From: Larkinella knui
GTDB taxonomy: Bacteria; Bacteroidota; Bacteroidia; Cytophagales; Spirosomataceae
Reading direction: 5' to 3'
DNA: 64,000 nt
Assembly (NCBI RefSeq): GCF_003858645.1
Contig: NZ_RQJP01000004.1
Coordinates: 248,001 to 312,000, forward strand
A program made the translations under genes and the position numbers. This document shows, piece after piece, positions 46,322-54,863 of the stretch (the first letter of the stretch is position 1; every line of letters starts with the position of its first letter). Under the pieces are notes generated by a model. That model did not search any database and was not told the DNA's origin. It was given only the letters and a program-made list of their open reading frames with translations.

Positions 46322-46877
46322 CCCATGGGTCGGGCTGCTTTTGATGGCGCTGTGTTCCTGCACGCCGGACCGGCCCGTTCTTAATTTGGATTCCGAAGCA
46401 ATAGTCCTCAAAAACGGGATCTATTACCGCGATAAAATTCCGTTTACCGGCCGTTTGTACAAACTGAACACCCGGTTGGATACGGTTTTTTTAGGCGATT
46501 ACCGGAACGGGCAGGAACACGGAATTCAGAAAAAGTGGTATGCCAAAGGGCGGTTACAGGAGGTGCGGCTTTTCAATCAGGGAGAAAAAGAAGGTCGGCA
46601 TATCGGCTATTGGGACAATGGAAACAAGCGGTTTGACTACCTGTTTGAGCAGGATTTATTTAGCGGTATTCAGAAAGAATGGCATGCCAACGGGCAACTT
46701 TTCAAACAAATCCACTTTCTGGCGGGCTACGAACAGGGCCTACAGCGGGTTTGGGATACCGACGGTACCCTTATTGCGAATTATGAAGCCCGGAATGGTC
46801 GGAATTATGGCAACATCGGCCGAAAAAACTGTAAATCCAGTTGGCAAAATGATTCGGCTCGGGTTGTTGCTGAGTAG
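46293..46877 (+). CDS. YwqK-like MORN-repeat lipoprotein
   Basis: A 194-residue protein. A hydrophobic leader SPWVGLLLMALC with Cys at 21 or 23 suggests a lipoprotein. The rest has short MORN/YwqK-type repeats, such as FLGDYRNGQEHGIQKKWYAKGR, LFNQGEKEGRHIGYWDNGNKR and GIQKEWHANGQL. Such proteins are called antitoxin-like in databases without experimental basis. The start at 46293 lies inside the YHYH gene (29-base overlap); ATG at 46284 is possible too. The last 29 bases overlap the start of the SCO gene, so three proteins are encoded with overlapping ends. Confidence 0.78.
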   Translation: MERRGRIQNSPWVGLLLMALCSCTPDRPVLNLDSEAIVLKNGIYYRDKIPFTGRLYKLNTRLDTVFLGDYRNGQEHGIQKKWYAKGRLQEVRLFNQGEKEGRHIGYWDNGNKRFDYLFEQDLFSGIQKEWHANGQLFKQIHFLAGYEQGLQRVWDTDGTLIANYEARNGRNYGNIGRKNCKSSWQNDSARVVAE

Positions 46878-47484
46878 CCTGCTGCTCCTGGCCGGATGTT
46901 CGAAGCCGGATGGGGTTCCATATTATCATACGCCGGATTTTACACCCATCTGGACGGCTGATCAAAACCGGATTGACACCCTGCATACGGTTTTTCCCTT
47001 TCGGTTGGTCGACCAGTTTGGCGATACCATCACCGAACGAACTGTGGGCAATACGGTGTACCTCGCCAATTTTTTCTTTACGGCCTGCCCTTCCATTTGC
47101 CCGAAAATGATGGAAACCGTGCGCGTCGTCTATGATCGGTACCGGGGTAATCCGGCGGTGCAATTTCTCTCCCACAGCGTTACGCCCGAGCGCGATAGCG
47201 TCCGGGTTTTGCAGAATTACGCCCATCGGAAAGGAATCAGCGGACACCAGTGGCATTTGGTAACCGGAAAACGAAAGTCGATCAATACCGTAGCGCGGCT
47301 GAGTTATTTTGTGGAAAAAGAACAGGGTTTCCTCGCAGACTCCGCGCAGTTTTTACACACCGAGAACTTGATTCTGGTCGATCATCAGGGGCACATTCGC
47401 GGGTTATACAACGGCACGCTGGCGGTGGAAGCCGACCGTATTATTCACGACATCGATTTGTTACTGAAAGAACGGAATCGCTAA
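46849..47484 (+). CDS. SCO1/SenC family copper chaperone-like lipoprotein
   Basis: A 211-residue lipoprotein with lipobox LAGC (Cys17). It has the thioredoxin-like SCO fold with the copper-binding FFFTACPSICPKMMETV (Cys80 and Cys84) and the conserved His in FLHTENLILVDHQG. SCO proteins deliver copper to the CuA site of cytochrome c oxidase. The start at 46849 is required for the lipobox; the ORF extends upstream in frame to 46540 but only inside the YwqK-like gene. It ends convergent with the outer-membrane protein, both stops lying in the four bases CTAA. Confidence 0.9.
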   Translation: MIRLGLLLSSLLLLAGCSKPDGVPYYHTPDFTPIWTADQNRIDTLHTVFPFRLVDQFGDTITERTVGNTVYLANFFFTACPSICPKMMETVRVVYDRYRGNPAVQFLSHSVTPERDSVRVLQNYAHRKGISGHQWHLVTGKRKSINTVARLSYFVEKEQGFLADSAQFLHTENLILVDHQGHIRGLYNGTLAVEADRIIHDIDLLLKERNR

Positions 47485-48374
47485 AACTTAAGACCCAGAT
47501 CCAGCGAAATGACGTGGTTTTTCGACACCAGATCCCGCGCGCGGGCCACGTCCGTCAAACCGCGTTGGTAGCTGATGCCCATAATCAGCGCCTGACTCTG
47601 GTTCAGCCGGTATTGAATGCCCGTGCCCAGCAACAGACTCAAACTCCCCCGGCTGTATTGACGGCTGTAATTTCCGTTGTCTTCCGCAAACTGAAACAGA
47701 CCGTTCCGGCTGGGATCAAGCGCTTTTTCGGCCAGTTTGATGTTGATCAACCCGCCCGTCTGGATGTAAAAGCGGGCGTTTGGAAACAGGTTGTTGGCAT
47801 ACATCTTGATCGAAACCGGCAGTTGCAAATACTGCAGATTGTAGGAAGAATGCTGCAGCTTGGCACCCGGGTCCCACACGGGCTGCCCAAACTGGCCTGG
47901 AATGGTGTAACCCGACCGTTGAATGGTGTACCAAAGGCCGGAACTGAGCGAATACCGGTCTTTGAAAAAGAAATAATCGATGCTCGGCCCGATGCTCATG
48001 CGCAAAGCGCCCCCGTTTTTACGAAAACCAGCGTACGAACCAAAGCCCTCAGCGGTATTGAGCGTCACCGATGGGGCCACGCGGAAGCTCATCTCGATCA
48101 GTTTTTGTGGGGGCGCGTAGTCGATTTCGTCCTCCTGAATCCGGCGGAATACCTTTTCAGTTTCCCGGTTGGGGCGTTCCCGGTCGTCCGTCCGGCGTTT
48201 GTTTTTTTTGGGGGCAGGCTGGCCCCAGCCATCGTCATCCGATGTTCGTTCGGCTTTGCGGGGTTCCTGAACCGTTACGCGGCCCTGACCATAGGTGTTC
48301 CAAACGAATCCTAAAAGCAAGGTTGCTACTGCAATCATCTGGCTGGAACGCCGGTATGAACCCAACTTTTTCAT
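47481..48374 (-). CDS. Outer-membrane beta-barrel protein (PorT-like)
   Basis: A 297-residue exported protein. The signal peptide is at residues 1-30 (SSQMIAVATLLLGFVWNTYGQ) and is followed by a charged disordered segment (PAPKKNKRRTDDRERPNRET). From about residue 75 it has alternating strands of an eight-stranded outer-membrane barrel (PF13568-like), ending DLGLKF with the terminal Phe. The function is unknown. The start at 48374 is used, with the gldB gene diverging from 48413. Confidence 0.82.
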   Translation of the reverse strand: MKKLGSYRRSSQMIAVATLLLGFVWNTYGQGRVTVQEPRKAERTSDDDGWGQPAPKKNKRRTDDRERPNRETEKVFRRIQEDEIDYAPPQKLIEMSFRVAPSVTLNTAEGFGSYAGFRKNGGALRMSIGPSIDYFFFKDRYSLSSGLWYTIQRSGYTIPGQFGQPVWDPGAKLQHSSYNLQYLQLPVSIKMYANNLFPNARFYIQTGGLINIKLAEKALDPSRNGLFQFAEDNGNYSRQYSRGSLSLLLGTGIQYRLNQSQALIMGISYQRGLTDVARARDLVSKNHVISLDLGLKF

Positions 48375-48381
48375 AAATTTG
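48374..48381 (+). promoter_or_regulatory. -7 element of gldB
   Basis: TAAATTTG is a full match to the -7 consensus on the plus strand. It overlaps the start codon of the divergent outer-membrane gene. Transcription would begin 20-25 bases before the gldB ATG at 48413. The -33 element is not clear. Confidence 0.55.
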
Positions 48382-48412
48382 TATGTTTCCAAGAGAACGC
48401 CCATTAGGAAGG

Positions 48413-49390
48413 ATGAAGATTTCACCCGTAGTTTTTTGTTTAGTAAGTATACTCATTTTCAATTCGTGTTCCAAAACGGAGGAACTGGTAACGATCGAAC
48501 GGCCGGAACAGGAACTTTTTGCCTCCCGAAAGCCGGAAGACGTCCGTCAGTGGCTCGACAAATACAAAGCTATCGCGCAGGCTTATTTCGGCACAACCCG
48601 CTTCGGTCAGGACTCGGCTTTGGTGAACGAATTGCTCAAACGAGTTAACGATAAGGAGCTTGACGTATTGTACAAGCAGGTGAATGCGGAGTTCGGAACG
48701 TTCGGCGATATTCAGAATCTGCTGTCGGAAGCCTTCAACCGGATTCACGAAAACTTCCCGGATTTCAAGCCGCCGAAAGTCGCCACGATGGTATCGGGTT
48801 TTATGGGTCCGGATCTGATTATCAGCGACACGCTGGTGGTGATTGGATTGGATTATTTCGCGGGACCGAAAGCCAAATACCGCCCCAAAGGACTCCCAGC
48901 CTATATTTTGCGCCGGTATCAGAAAGAATTCATCGCTCCGGCCATCGTTTTCGCCCTCTCCGACCGGTTTAACAAGACCAATCAACAGGACCAGACGTTG
49001 CTGGCCGACATGGTGTATTACGGAAAAGGCTACGTGTTCACCAAAGCCATGCTGCCCCAAACGCCCGACAGTCTGATTATCGGCTACACCGATCAGCAAC
49101 TCACGCAGACGAATAACGTTCAGGAAGATATCTGGGCCTATTTCATCGACGCCAAACTGCTGTATGAGGTGAGTCCGCCGGTCAAAAACCGGTATCTGAC
49201 CGAGCGGCCTTTTACGGCCGAAATCGGCACCCGAAGCCCCGGAGCCATTGGCCGCTGGCTGGGCTGGCGAATTGTCGGGAAGTATTACGACGGGAAAGAA
49301 CCCGGTATTAAAGCGTTGATGGACAACGACAACGCCCGGCAGATTTTTGAACAATCGGGCTATAAAGGGTTTAAAGACGATAACGAGTAA
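48413..49390 (+). CDS. gldB: Gliding motility lipoprotein GldB
   Basis: A 325-residue lipoprotein with lipobox FNSC (Cys19). It is homologous to GldB, needed for gliding and for the type IX secretion-linked machinery in Flavobacterium. The characteristic FMGPDLIISDTLVVIGLDYFAGPKAKY and ADMVYYGKGYVFTKAMLP segments are present. An N-terminal extension to 48383 is possible but would precede the signal peptide and is not used. The usual partner gldC is not the next gene; an ABC exporter gene follows after 38 bases that include a small hairpin GGTCGGTTAATCGACC. Confidence 0.9.
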   Translation: MKISPVVFCLVSILIFNSCSKTEELVTIERPEQELFASRKPEDVRQWLDKYKAIAQAYFGTTRFGQDSALVNELLKRVNDKELDVLYKQVNAEFGTFGDIQNLLSEAFNRIHENFPDFKPPKVATMVSGFMGPDLIISDTLVVIGLDYFAGPKAKYRPKGLPAYILRRYQKEFIAPAIVFALSDRFNKTNQQDQTLLADMVYYGKGYVFTKAMLPQTPDSLIIGYTDQQLTQTNNVQEDIWAYFIDAKLLYEVSPPVKNRYLTERPFTAEIGTRSPGAIGRWLGWRIVGKYYDGKEPGIKALMDNDNARQIFEQSGYKGFKDDNE

Positions 49391-49428
49391 AATAAAATGG
49401 TCGGTTAATCGACCTTACAGGAAAACGA

Positions 49429-51243
49429 ATGGCAAAGCGAGGAAGGGGTTCTGACGAGAACGAAGAAGATAAAAAAGTGAAGGTTAACCGGGATGCGCTC
49501 AAAAAATCGCTGCGGTTATTCCGGTTTATCCGGCCTTACAAAGGCTATTTCATCATTGGATTGATTTTTTTACTGCTGTCATCGGCCACCACACTGGTGT
49601 TTCCGAAACTGCTGGGTGATATCTTGAAAGTGGTCGAAAACAAGCTGTCGACCGGATCGCTCAACCAGTTGACGCTGCTTTTATTCGGCTTGCTGGTGAT
49701 TCAGTCGGCGTTTTCGTTCGCCCGCGTGTATCTGTTCGCGCAGGTCAGTGAACGGTCGATGGCCGATGTCCGGCGGGCGGTTTACAAAAAAATTATCACG
49801 CTGCCGATTTTCTTCTTTGAACAACGGCGCGTGGGCGAACTGACCAGCCGCATCTCGTCGGACGTCACCCAGTTGCAGGATGTTTTATCGACCACGCTGG
49901 CCGAGTTTCTCCGCCAGATCATCACGTTACTGGCCGGGGTGGCCCTGATCTCGTTTACCTCGCTGAAACTGACCGGATTCATGCTGGCGACGGTGCCGGT
50001 GGTAATCGTAGCGGCCATTTTCTTCGGGAAATTCATCCGCAAACTGTCGCGCAAAGCACAGGACGAACTGGCGCAGGCCAACGTCGTGGTGGAAGAAACC
50101 CTGCAGTCGGTCAGCGTCGTGAAGGCGTTCACGAACGAGCCGTACGAAGTCCGGCGGTATTCGACGGCACTCGACAAAGTGGTGCAGAACTCGCTTCGGG
50201 TGGCCAATTTCCGGGGCGGTTTTGTGTCGTTCATCGTTTTTGCGCTCTTTGGCGGTATTGTCGGCGTGGTTTGGTACGGCGCCCAGCTGATGCTGGCGGG
50301 TGAGTTGTCTTTTTCGCAACTGGTGACGTTTGTGATTTACACCATGTACATCGGCGGGGCGGTTGGCGGTTTGGGTGACTTGTATGCCCAGATTCAGCGG
50401 ACGATTGGCGCATCGGAACGGATTCTGGACATTCTGGAAGAAAAATCGGAAGTAGAACTGCCGACGACCGAGCCGACTCAACTGGCGATTCCGTTGCAGG
50501 GCGATATTGAGTTCCGTAACATTCATTTTTCCTATCCGTCACGCCCCGATGTCGAGGTGCTGAAAGGCATTTCGCTGGCGGTTCCGGCGGGTCACAAAAT
50601 TGCGCTGGTGGGCCAGAGTGGTGCCGGTAAATCGACGATTGTGCAGTTGTTGCTGCGGTATTATGCCAATACCGGCGGTTCGATCACCATCGACGGGCGG
50701 CCGATCCAGGACATCGACATCCGGTATTTGCGCCAGAATATCGCCGTCGTTCCGCAGGAAGTGATTCTGTTTGGCGGCACGATTCTGGAAAATATCTCGT
50801 ACGGAAAACCAGACGCGACCGAAGCCGAGGTTATCGCGGCTGCCCGCAAAGCCAACGCGCTGGACTTCATCGAATCGTTTCCCGAGAAGTTCCGGACCAT
50901 TGTGGGTGAGCGGGGCGTTAAACTCTCGGGTGGTCAGCGGCAACGGATTGCCATCGCCCGCGCTATTCTGAAAGATCCGGCCATTCTGATTCTGGACGAA
51001 GCCACCAGTTCGCTCGATGCGGAGTCGGAACGGCTGGTACAGGAAGCACTGGATGTGCTGATGCAAAACCGCACGACCATCATCATCGCCCACCGGCTGG
51101 CCACAATTCGGAAAGTGGATACGATTTACGTGATCCGCGAAGGCCAGATCACCGAAACCGGCACGCACGAGGAACTGAGCACGCTGGAAGACGGTTTGTA
51201 CGCGAATTTGGTTAAATTACAGTTTGAAACGACGGATAGCTAA
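49429..51243 (+). CDS. ABC exporter, fused membrane and ATPase domains (MsbA-like)
   Basis: A 604-residue half-transporter. Six membrane helices occupy about residues 35-325, followed by the ATPase. Walker A GQSGAGKST is at 395-403, the signature LSGGQRQR at about 503, Walker B ILILDEATS at about 523, and the H-loop IIAHRLATI near 555. It is like MsbA, which flips lipid A, or other lipid/drug exporters. The N-terminal EDKKVKVNRDALKKSLRLFRFIR is cytoplasmic. It is between gldB and a Fur-family gene on the same strand. Confidence 0.93.
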   Translation: MAKRGRGSDENEEDKKVKVNRDALKKSLRLFRFIRPYKGYFIIGLIFLLLSSATTLVFPKLLGDILKVVENKLSTGSLNQLTLLLFGLLVIQSAFSFARVYLFAQVSERSMADVRRAVYKKIITLPIFFFEQRRVGELTSRISSDVTQLQDVLSTTLAEFLRQIITLLAGVALISFTSLKLTGFMLATVPVVIVAAIFFGKFIRKLSRKAQDELAQANVVVEETLQSVSVVKAFTNEPYEVRRYSTALDKVVQNSLRVANFRGGFVSFIVFALFGGIVGVVWYGAQLMLAGELSFSQLVTFVIYTMYIGGAVGGLGDLYAQIQRTIGASERILDILEEKSEVELPTTEPTQLAIPLQGDIEFRNIHFSYPSRPDVEVLKGISLAVPAGHKIALVGQSGAGKSTIVQLLLRYYANTGGSITIDGRPIQDIDIRYLRQNIAVVPQEVILFGGTILENISYGKPDATEAEVIAAARKANALDFIESFPEKFRTIVGERGVKLSGGQRQRIAIARAILKDPAILILDEATSSLDAESERLVQEALDVLMQNRTTIIIAHRLATIRKVDTIYVIREGQITETGTHEELSTLEDGLYANLVKLQFETTDS

Positions 51244-51268
51244 CGAGCCACACCGGCTTTTTAAGAGA

Positions 51269-51697
51269 ATGAACGCTGCCATTAAACAGACTTTGGATGA
51301 CTTTCACCTGCGACACACGAGTTGTCGGGAGGAAGTTCTGGATACCTTTTTTACCGCCAATTATGCCCTGGCGCACCACGACATTGAAGAAAGCCTGAAA
51401 GATGACTTCGACCGGGTGACCATTTACCGGACGCTCAAAACGTTTGTCGACAAGGGAATTCTGCATAAAGTGCTGGACGACGAAGGCGGATTGAAGTATG
51501 CCCTCTGCCGTGAAGCCTGCGCCCACGATCATCACCACGATCACGTGCATTTCAAGTGTGAACAGTGCGGGCTAACGACTTGTCTGGAAAATACCCTGAT
51601 TCCGGCCGTCAGTTTGCCGTCGGGATACAGCCGCAAAGAAACCAATCTACTGATTCAGGGCGTGTGTTCGCTTTGTAATAAAAACATCGCGATCTAA
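51269..51697 (+). CDS. Fur family metal-responsive transcriptional repressor
   Basis: A 142-residue regulator. The winged-helix DNA-binding domain includes VTIYRTLKTFVDKGILHKVL near residue 50-70. The His/Cys region CAHDHHHDHVHFKCEQCG, with CSLCNK at the C-terminus, gives the structural Zn site (CxxC twice) and likely metal sensing. Fur, Zur and PerR cannot be separated from sequence alone. The start at 51269 (MNAAIKQTLDDF) is used; the longer frame starts at 51224, inside the ABC exporter gene. The MutS-like gene begins at the last base of its stop codon (TAATG). Confidence 0.9.
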   Translation: MNAAIKQTLDDFHLRHTSCREEVLDTFFTANYALAHHDIEESLKDDFDRVTIYRTLKTFVDKGILHKVLDDEGGLKYALCREACAHDHHHDHVHFKCEQCGLTTCLENTLIPAVSLPSGYSRKETNLLIQGVCSLCNKNIAI

Positions 51698-53505
51698 TGC
51701 CCCATTCGATTTTTGCGGAACGTGAAACCCGGTTTTTACAGGAAGAACTCAAAGCCCGCGCGGGCTACAACCGGCTGGCCATCATCCGGGTTATCTGGTT
51801 TATTGGTGCGGCTTTTCTGATTTATTTTCTCATCGAACGAGAGCAGGACGGCTTGGCCATCGGCCTTGGTTTGCTCGGCATTGCCGGTTTTCTGGTCCTG
51901 CTGAAACGCCACCAGGCCGTTCAGCGCCGACGGGACCGCGCCCGCTGGCTAGCGTTTATCAACCGCGACGAAACCGCCCGGCTGGAGCGTAAATTCTTGC
52001 GCCCCGAAACCGGTCTTGAGTTTGCGGATACCAATCATCCCTACGCGGGTGACCTCGATATTTTTGGCAATCATTCCCTGTTCCGGCTGCTGAACCGCAC
52101 GTATACCTACGAGGGGAGTCGCAAACTGGCGGCTTATCTGCTCTCGCCCGTTCCCACCGACGAGGTGGTGCTTCGTCAGGATGCCGTGGCCGAATTACGC
52201 CCGTTGCTCGACTGGCGGCAGGAACTGGCGGCTCTGGCCTACCTCAATCCGTCCGTCGGCGAATCCCCGCAGGAATTGAAAAACTGGGCTACCAGACCCA
52301 CGGAACCGCTGCCGGTTTTTTTAACGGTTGCCCGCTGGCTGTTTCCGGCCGTTACGCTGACGCTGATCGTGCTCTGGATGACCGGTTATTTGCCGGGCTG
52401 GGCCGTCACCGCTTCGTTGCTGGTGCATGGGTTGCTGCTGGGTCAGGTTGCCGAGCGCGCCAAGAACGTCAGCGAGCAGACGTTTGCCATGGCACAGGCG
52501 CTGAAAACCTACCGGGATTTGTTGAAACACCTCGAAAATCCACGTTTTGAATCGGCTATTTTACACCGCCTTCAGGCCGTAACGAGTCTCGAAAACCGGT
52601 CGGCAGCGGACGCCATCGGGAAATTGAGCCGCTTGGTCGAGAACCTGAATTTCCGCCGAAATCCGTATTTCTTTCTTCTGGTCGGCATTTTTACCCTGTG
52701 GGATATTCATTATTTACAGGCCCTCCACCGCTGGCAGCGCACGTACGGTCCGCATCTAAACGACTGGCTCGACGCCCTGGCCGAAGCCGAAGCACTCAAC
52801 AGTCTGGCCGGTTTGGCCTACGCCCATCCCGAATACGCGGTTCCGGAGTTCAGGGAAGAAACGCTGCAACTCGATGCCCGGCAAGCCCGGCACCCGATGT
52901 TGATGGCGAATCGCGGGGTCGCCAATTCGCTGAAAATTGACGGAAACGGCCAAACGATTCTGATTACCGGTTCCAACATGTCGGGGAAAAGTACGTTTCT
53001 GCGGACGATTGGGACGAATGTCGTGCTGGCGCTGGCGGGTTCGGTGGTGGCGGCCGAGAAGCTGATTTGTTCGCCGGTACAGGTATTCACGAGTATGCGG
53101 ACGCAGGATTCGCTGGAAGAAAACACCTCGTCGTTTTACGCTGAACTAAAACGCCTGAAAACGCTCATCGACCGCACGCGGCAAACGTCCAACTGGCCGG
53201 TTCTGTATTTTCTGGACGAAATTCTGAAAGGTACCAACTCCGCCGACCGGCACCGGGGCGCGCGGGCGTTGATTCTCCAACTGCACGAAACCTCGGCCTC
53301 CGGTTTTGTGTCCACCCACGATGTAGAACTGGGCGATCTGGCGGCCACGCATCCGTTTGTTCATAACTACAGCTTCCGGTCAGACGTGGTCGATGGAAAA
53401 CTGCACTTCGATTACCAGTTGCAGCAGGGCGTTTGCCGGAGCTTCAACGCCAGCCAGCTAATGGAATCCATTGGAATTGAAATGCACAAGTTTCAGGAAG
53501 ATTAA
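51697..53505 (+). CDS. Membrane-anchored MutS-like ATPase (domain III-V only)
   Basis: A 602-residue protein with a MutS family C-terminal ATPase but without the N-terminal mismatch-recognition domain. Walker A is GSNMSGKST at 425-433, and FLDEILKGTNSADRH is the Walker B/dimer region with STHDVELG the switch. N-terminal helices IWFIGAAFLIYFLIE and AIGLGLLGIAGFLVLL, then LFPAVTLTLIVLWMTGYL and AVTASLLVHGLLLG, look membrane-embedded. The F-x-E mismatch motif and domain I are absent. Mismatch repair is therefore unlikely. It shares its start with the Fur stop (TAATG), so translation is coupled, and its stop with the convergent ATP-grasp gene (4-base TTAA). Confidence 0.88.
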   Translation: MPHSIFAERETRFLQEELKARAGYNRLAIIRVIWFIGAAFLIYFLIEREQDGLAIGLGLLGIAGFLVLLKRHQAVQRRRDRARWLAFINRDETARLERKFLRPETGLEFADTNHPYAGDLDIFGNHSLFRLLNRTYTYEGSRKLAAYLLSPVPTDEVVLRQDAVAELRPLLDWRQELAALAYLNPSVGESPQELKNWATRPTEPLPVFLTVARWLFPAVTLTLIVLWMTGYLPGWAVTASLLVHGLLLGQVAERAKNVSEQTFAMAQALKTYRDLLKHLENPRFESAILHRLQAVTSLENRSAADAIGKLSRLVENLNFRRNPYFFLLVGIFTLWDIHYLQALHRWQRTYGPHLNDWLDALAEAEALNSLAGLAYAHPEYAVPEFREETLQLDARQARHPMLMANRGVANSLKIDGNGQTILITGSNMSGKSTFLRTIGTNVVLALAGSVVAAEKLICSPVQVFTSMRTQDSLEENTSSFYAELKRLKTLIDRTRQTSNWPVLYFLDEILKGTNSADRHRGARALILQLHETSASGFVSTHDVELGDLAATHPFVHNYSFRSDVVDGKLHFDYQLQQGVCRSFNASQLMESIGIEMHKFQED

Positions 53506-54716
53506 TTCGTCGGTTTGTCGGGAACGGGCGCGGAAGCATGGTATTCCTGATAAATCCGCTCCATGTAGTTGTCCAAGAGCTGCAAAACCCGCTCACGGTC
53601 GGGCGATTGGACGATGAAACCGACGTGGTGTTCTTTGTTCATGCGCCACCGGATTTCGTCGTCTGTAAAACCGTCGGTGTTGGGCCACTGCTGGCGGGCG
53701 AGCGAGATAATCAACCCGGCATAGTGATTCTGAACGTCCGGTAATTCATAGGGTTCATCGCGAGCCATCGCACTTTCGAGCCTGGCCCACTCGGCCCAAA
53801 GGTTGATTCCCGACGAGATTTCGACCAGTTCCGCAATGTTGGCACCACCCACGCGCGACGACGTCTCCAGAAAATAGTATTCCCCGTCGTGATCACCCCG
53901 GATGTATTCGGAATGGGAGGCACTGGACTGCATCCGAAACGCGGCCATCACAGCGTCATTCAACTGGTACAAACTTCGGGCTTCGTCGGAATCGAACGGC
54001 AGAATCGCCGTTCGGAAAACACCCCCGCCGTGGGCCACGTCCATCGGCGTTGCCAGATATTGGCTGGCGCGGGTGAACAGCGTTTTGCCATCGCGCGACA
54101 GCGAATCGACGTGAAACACGCGACCCGGTTTAAACTGCTCGATGAGAAACGTATGCCGCAGGTCGCCCAGCGAATGGATCATCTGCCAGGCTTCGTCCAG
54201 CGAATGCACTTTTTTAATACCGGTCGCCGACGCTTCCGAGCGCGGTTTTATGAGCCAGGGCGCTTCGGTGTTCTGCAGAAAGTCGGTGATGGTTTCGTCG
54301 TGAAATAAACTGCTGAACGCCGGAACGCGAATGCCGTCCGCGGATGCCCGCATCCGCATCGCCAGTTTGTCGCGAAAAAACCGGGCCGTCGTTTGACCCA
54401 TACCGGGAATCCGGAACGTTTCGCGCACCAATGCCGCTTTTTCCACATCAAAATCATCCATTGCCACCACGCGGTCAATTTTCCGGGAACGCATCGTGTG
54501 CGCCAGCCCGTTGATCATCACATCCAGATTCTGCGATGAATTGTCCTGCGAGGGCAGAAAAAAGAACTCGTCGACCGCTTCTCGGGGCCACGGCGCATCG
54601 GCCAGTTTTTCATACGTCAGCAGATAGACGGTATTGCCCGCTTCCTTGCAGGCTTTCAGGAAAGCTTCTCCTTTGAAATACGTTGAGATACAGAGGAATG
54701 CTAGTGACTGGCTCAT
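53502..54716 (-). CDS. ATP-grasp domain protein
   Basis: A 404-residue cytosolic ligase-like enzyme. The N-terminal pre-ATP-grasp domain (ICISTYFKGEAFLKACKEAGNTVYLL) precedes the ATP-grasp fold with RIPGMGQTTARFFRDKLAMR and the lid region WLIKPRSEASATGIKKV, and EYIRGDHDGEYYFLETSSRVGGANI with the metal ligands. Such proteins join a carboxylate to an amine or thiol using ATP. The substrate is unknown. The start at 54716 follows a clear 60-base leader; the pepA gene ends upstream within a hairpin repeat. It converges with the MutS-like gene. Confidence 0.87.
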   Translation of the reverse strand: MSQSLAFLCISTYFKGEAFLKACKEAGNTVYLLTYEKLADAPWPREAVDEFFFLPSQDNSSQNLDVMINGLAHTMRSRKIDRVVAMDDFDVEKAALVRETFRIPGMGQTTARFFRDKLAMRMRASADGIRVPAFSSLFHDETITDFLQNTEAPWLIKPRSEASATGIKKVHSLDEAWQMIHSLGDLRHTFLIEQFKPGRVFHVDSLSRDGKTLFTRASQYLATPMDVAHGGGVFRTAILPFDSDEARSLYQLNDAVMAAFRMQSSASHSEYIRGDHDGEYYFLETSSRVGGANIAELVEISSGINLWAEWARLESAMARDEPYELPDVQNHYAGLIISLARQQWPNTDGFTDDEIRWRMNKEHHVGFIVQSPDRERVLQLLDNYMERIYQEYHASAPVPDKPTN

Positions 54717-54779
54717 GAGTTTGTCTACGAAGTGCTAATGGCAACTCTTTTTACCAATGTAATAATAAGGTTTCAGATA

Positions 54780-54863
54780 GGAACGCTGATTGGGCGGATT
54801 TAGCGGATTTTCACGGGTAAAAAAATCAGTTCTGATCCGTTATATCCGTTCAATCTGCGTTCC
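54780..54863. repeat. Hairpin repeat overlapping the 3' end of pepA
   Basis: GGAACGCTGATTG (54780-54792) is complementary to CAATCTGCGTTCC (54851-54863) except for one central base. Inside, GCGGAT repeats face ATCCGT repeats. The right arm is coding: it holds the last codons and the stop of pepA (54840). The ending CTGCGTTCC is shared with the repeat before ribH (34998-35009), which reads CAGCGTTCC. It may be a dispersed hairpin element. Confidence 0.7.
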
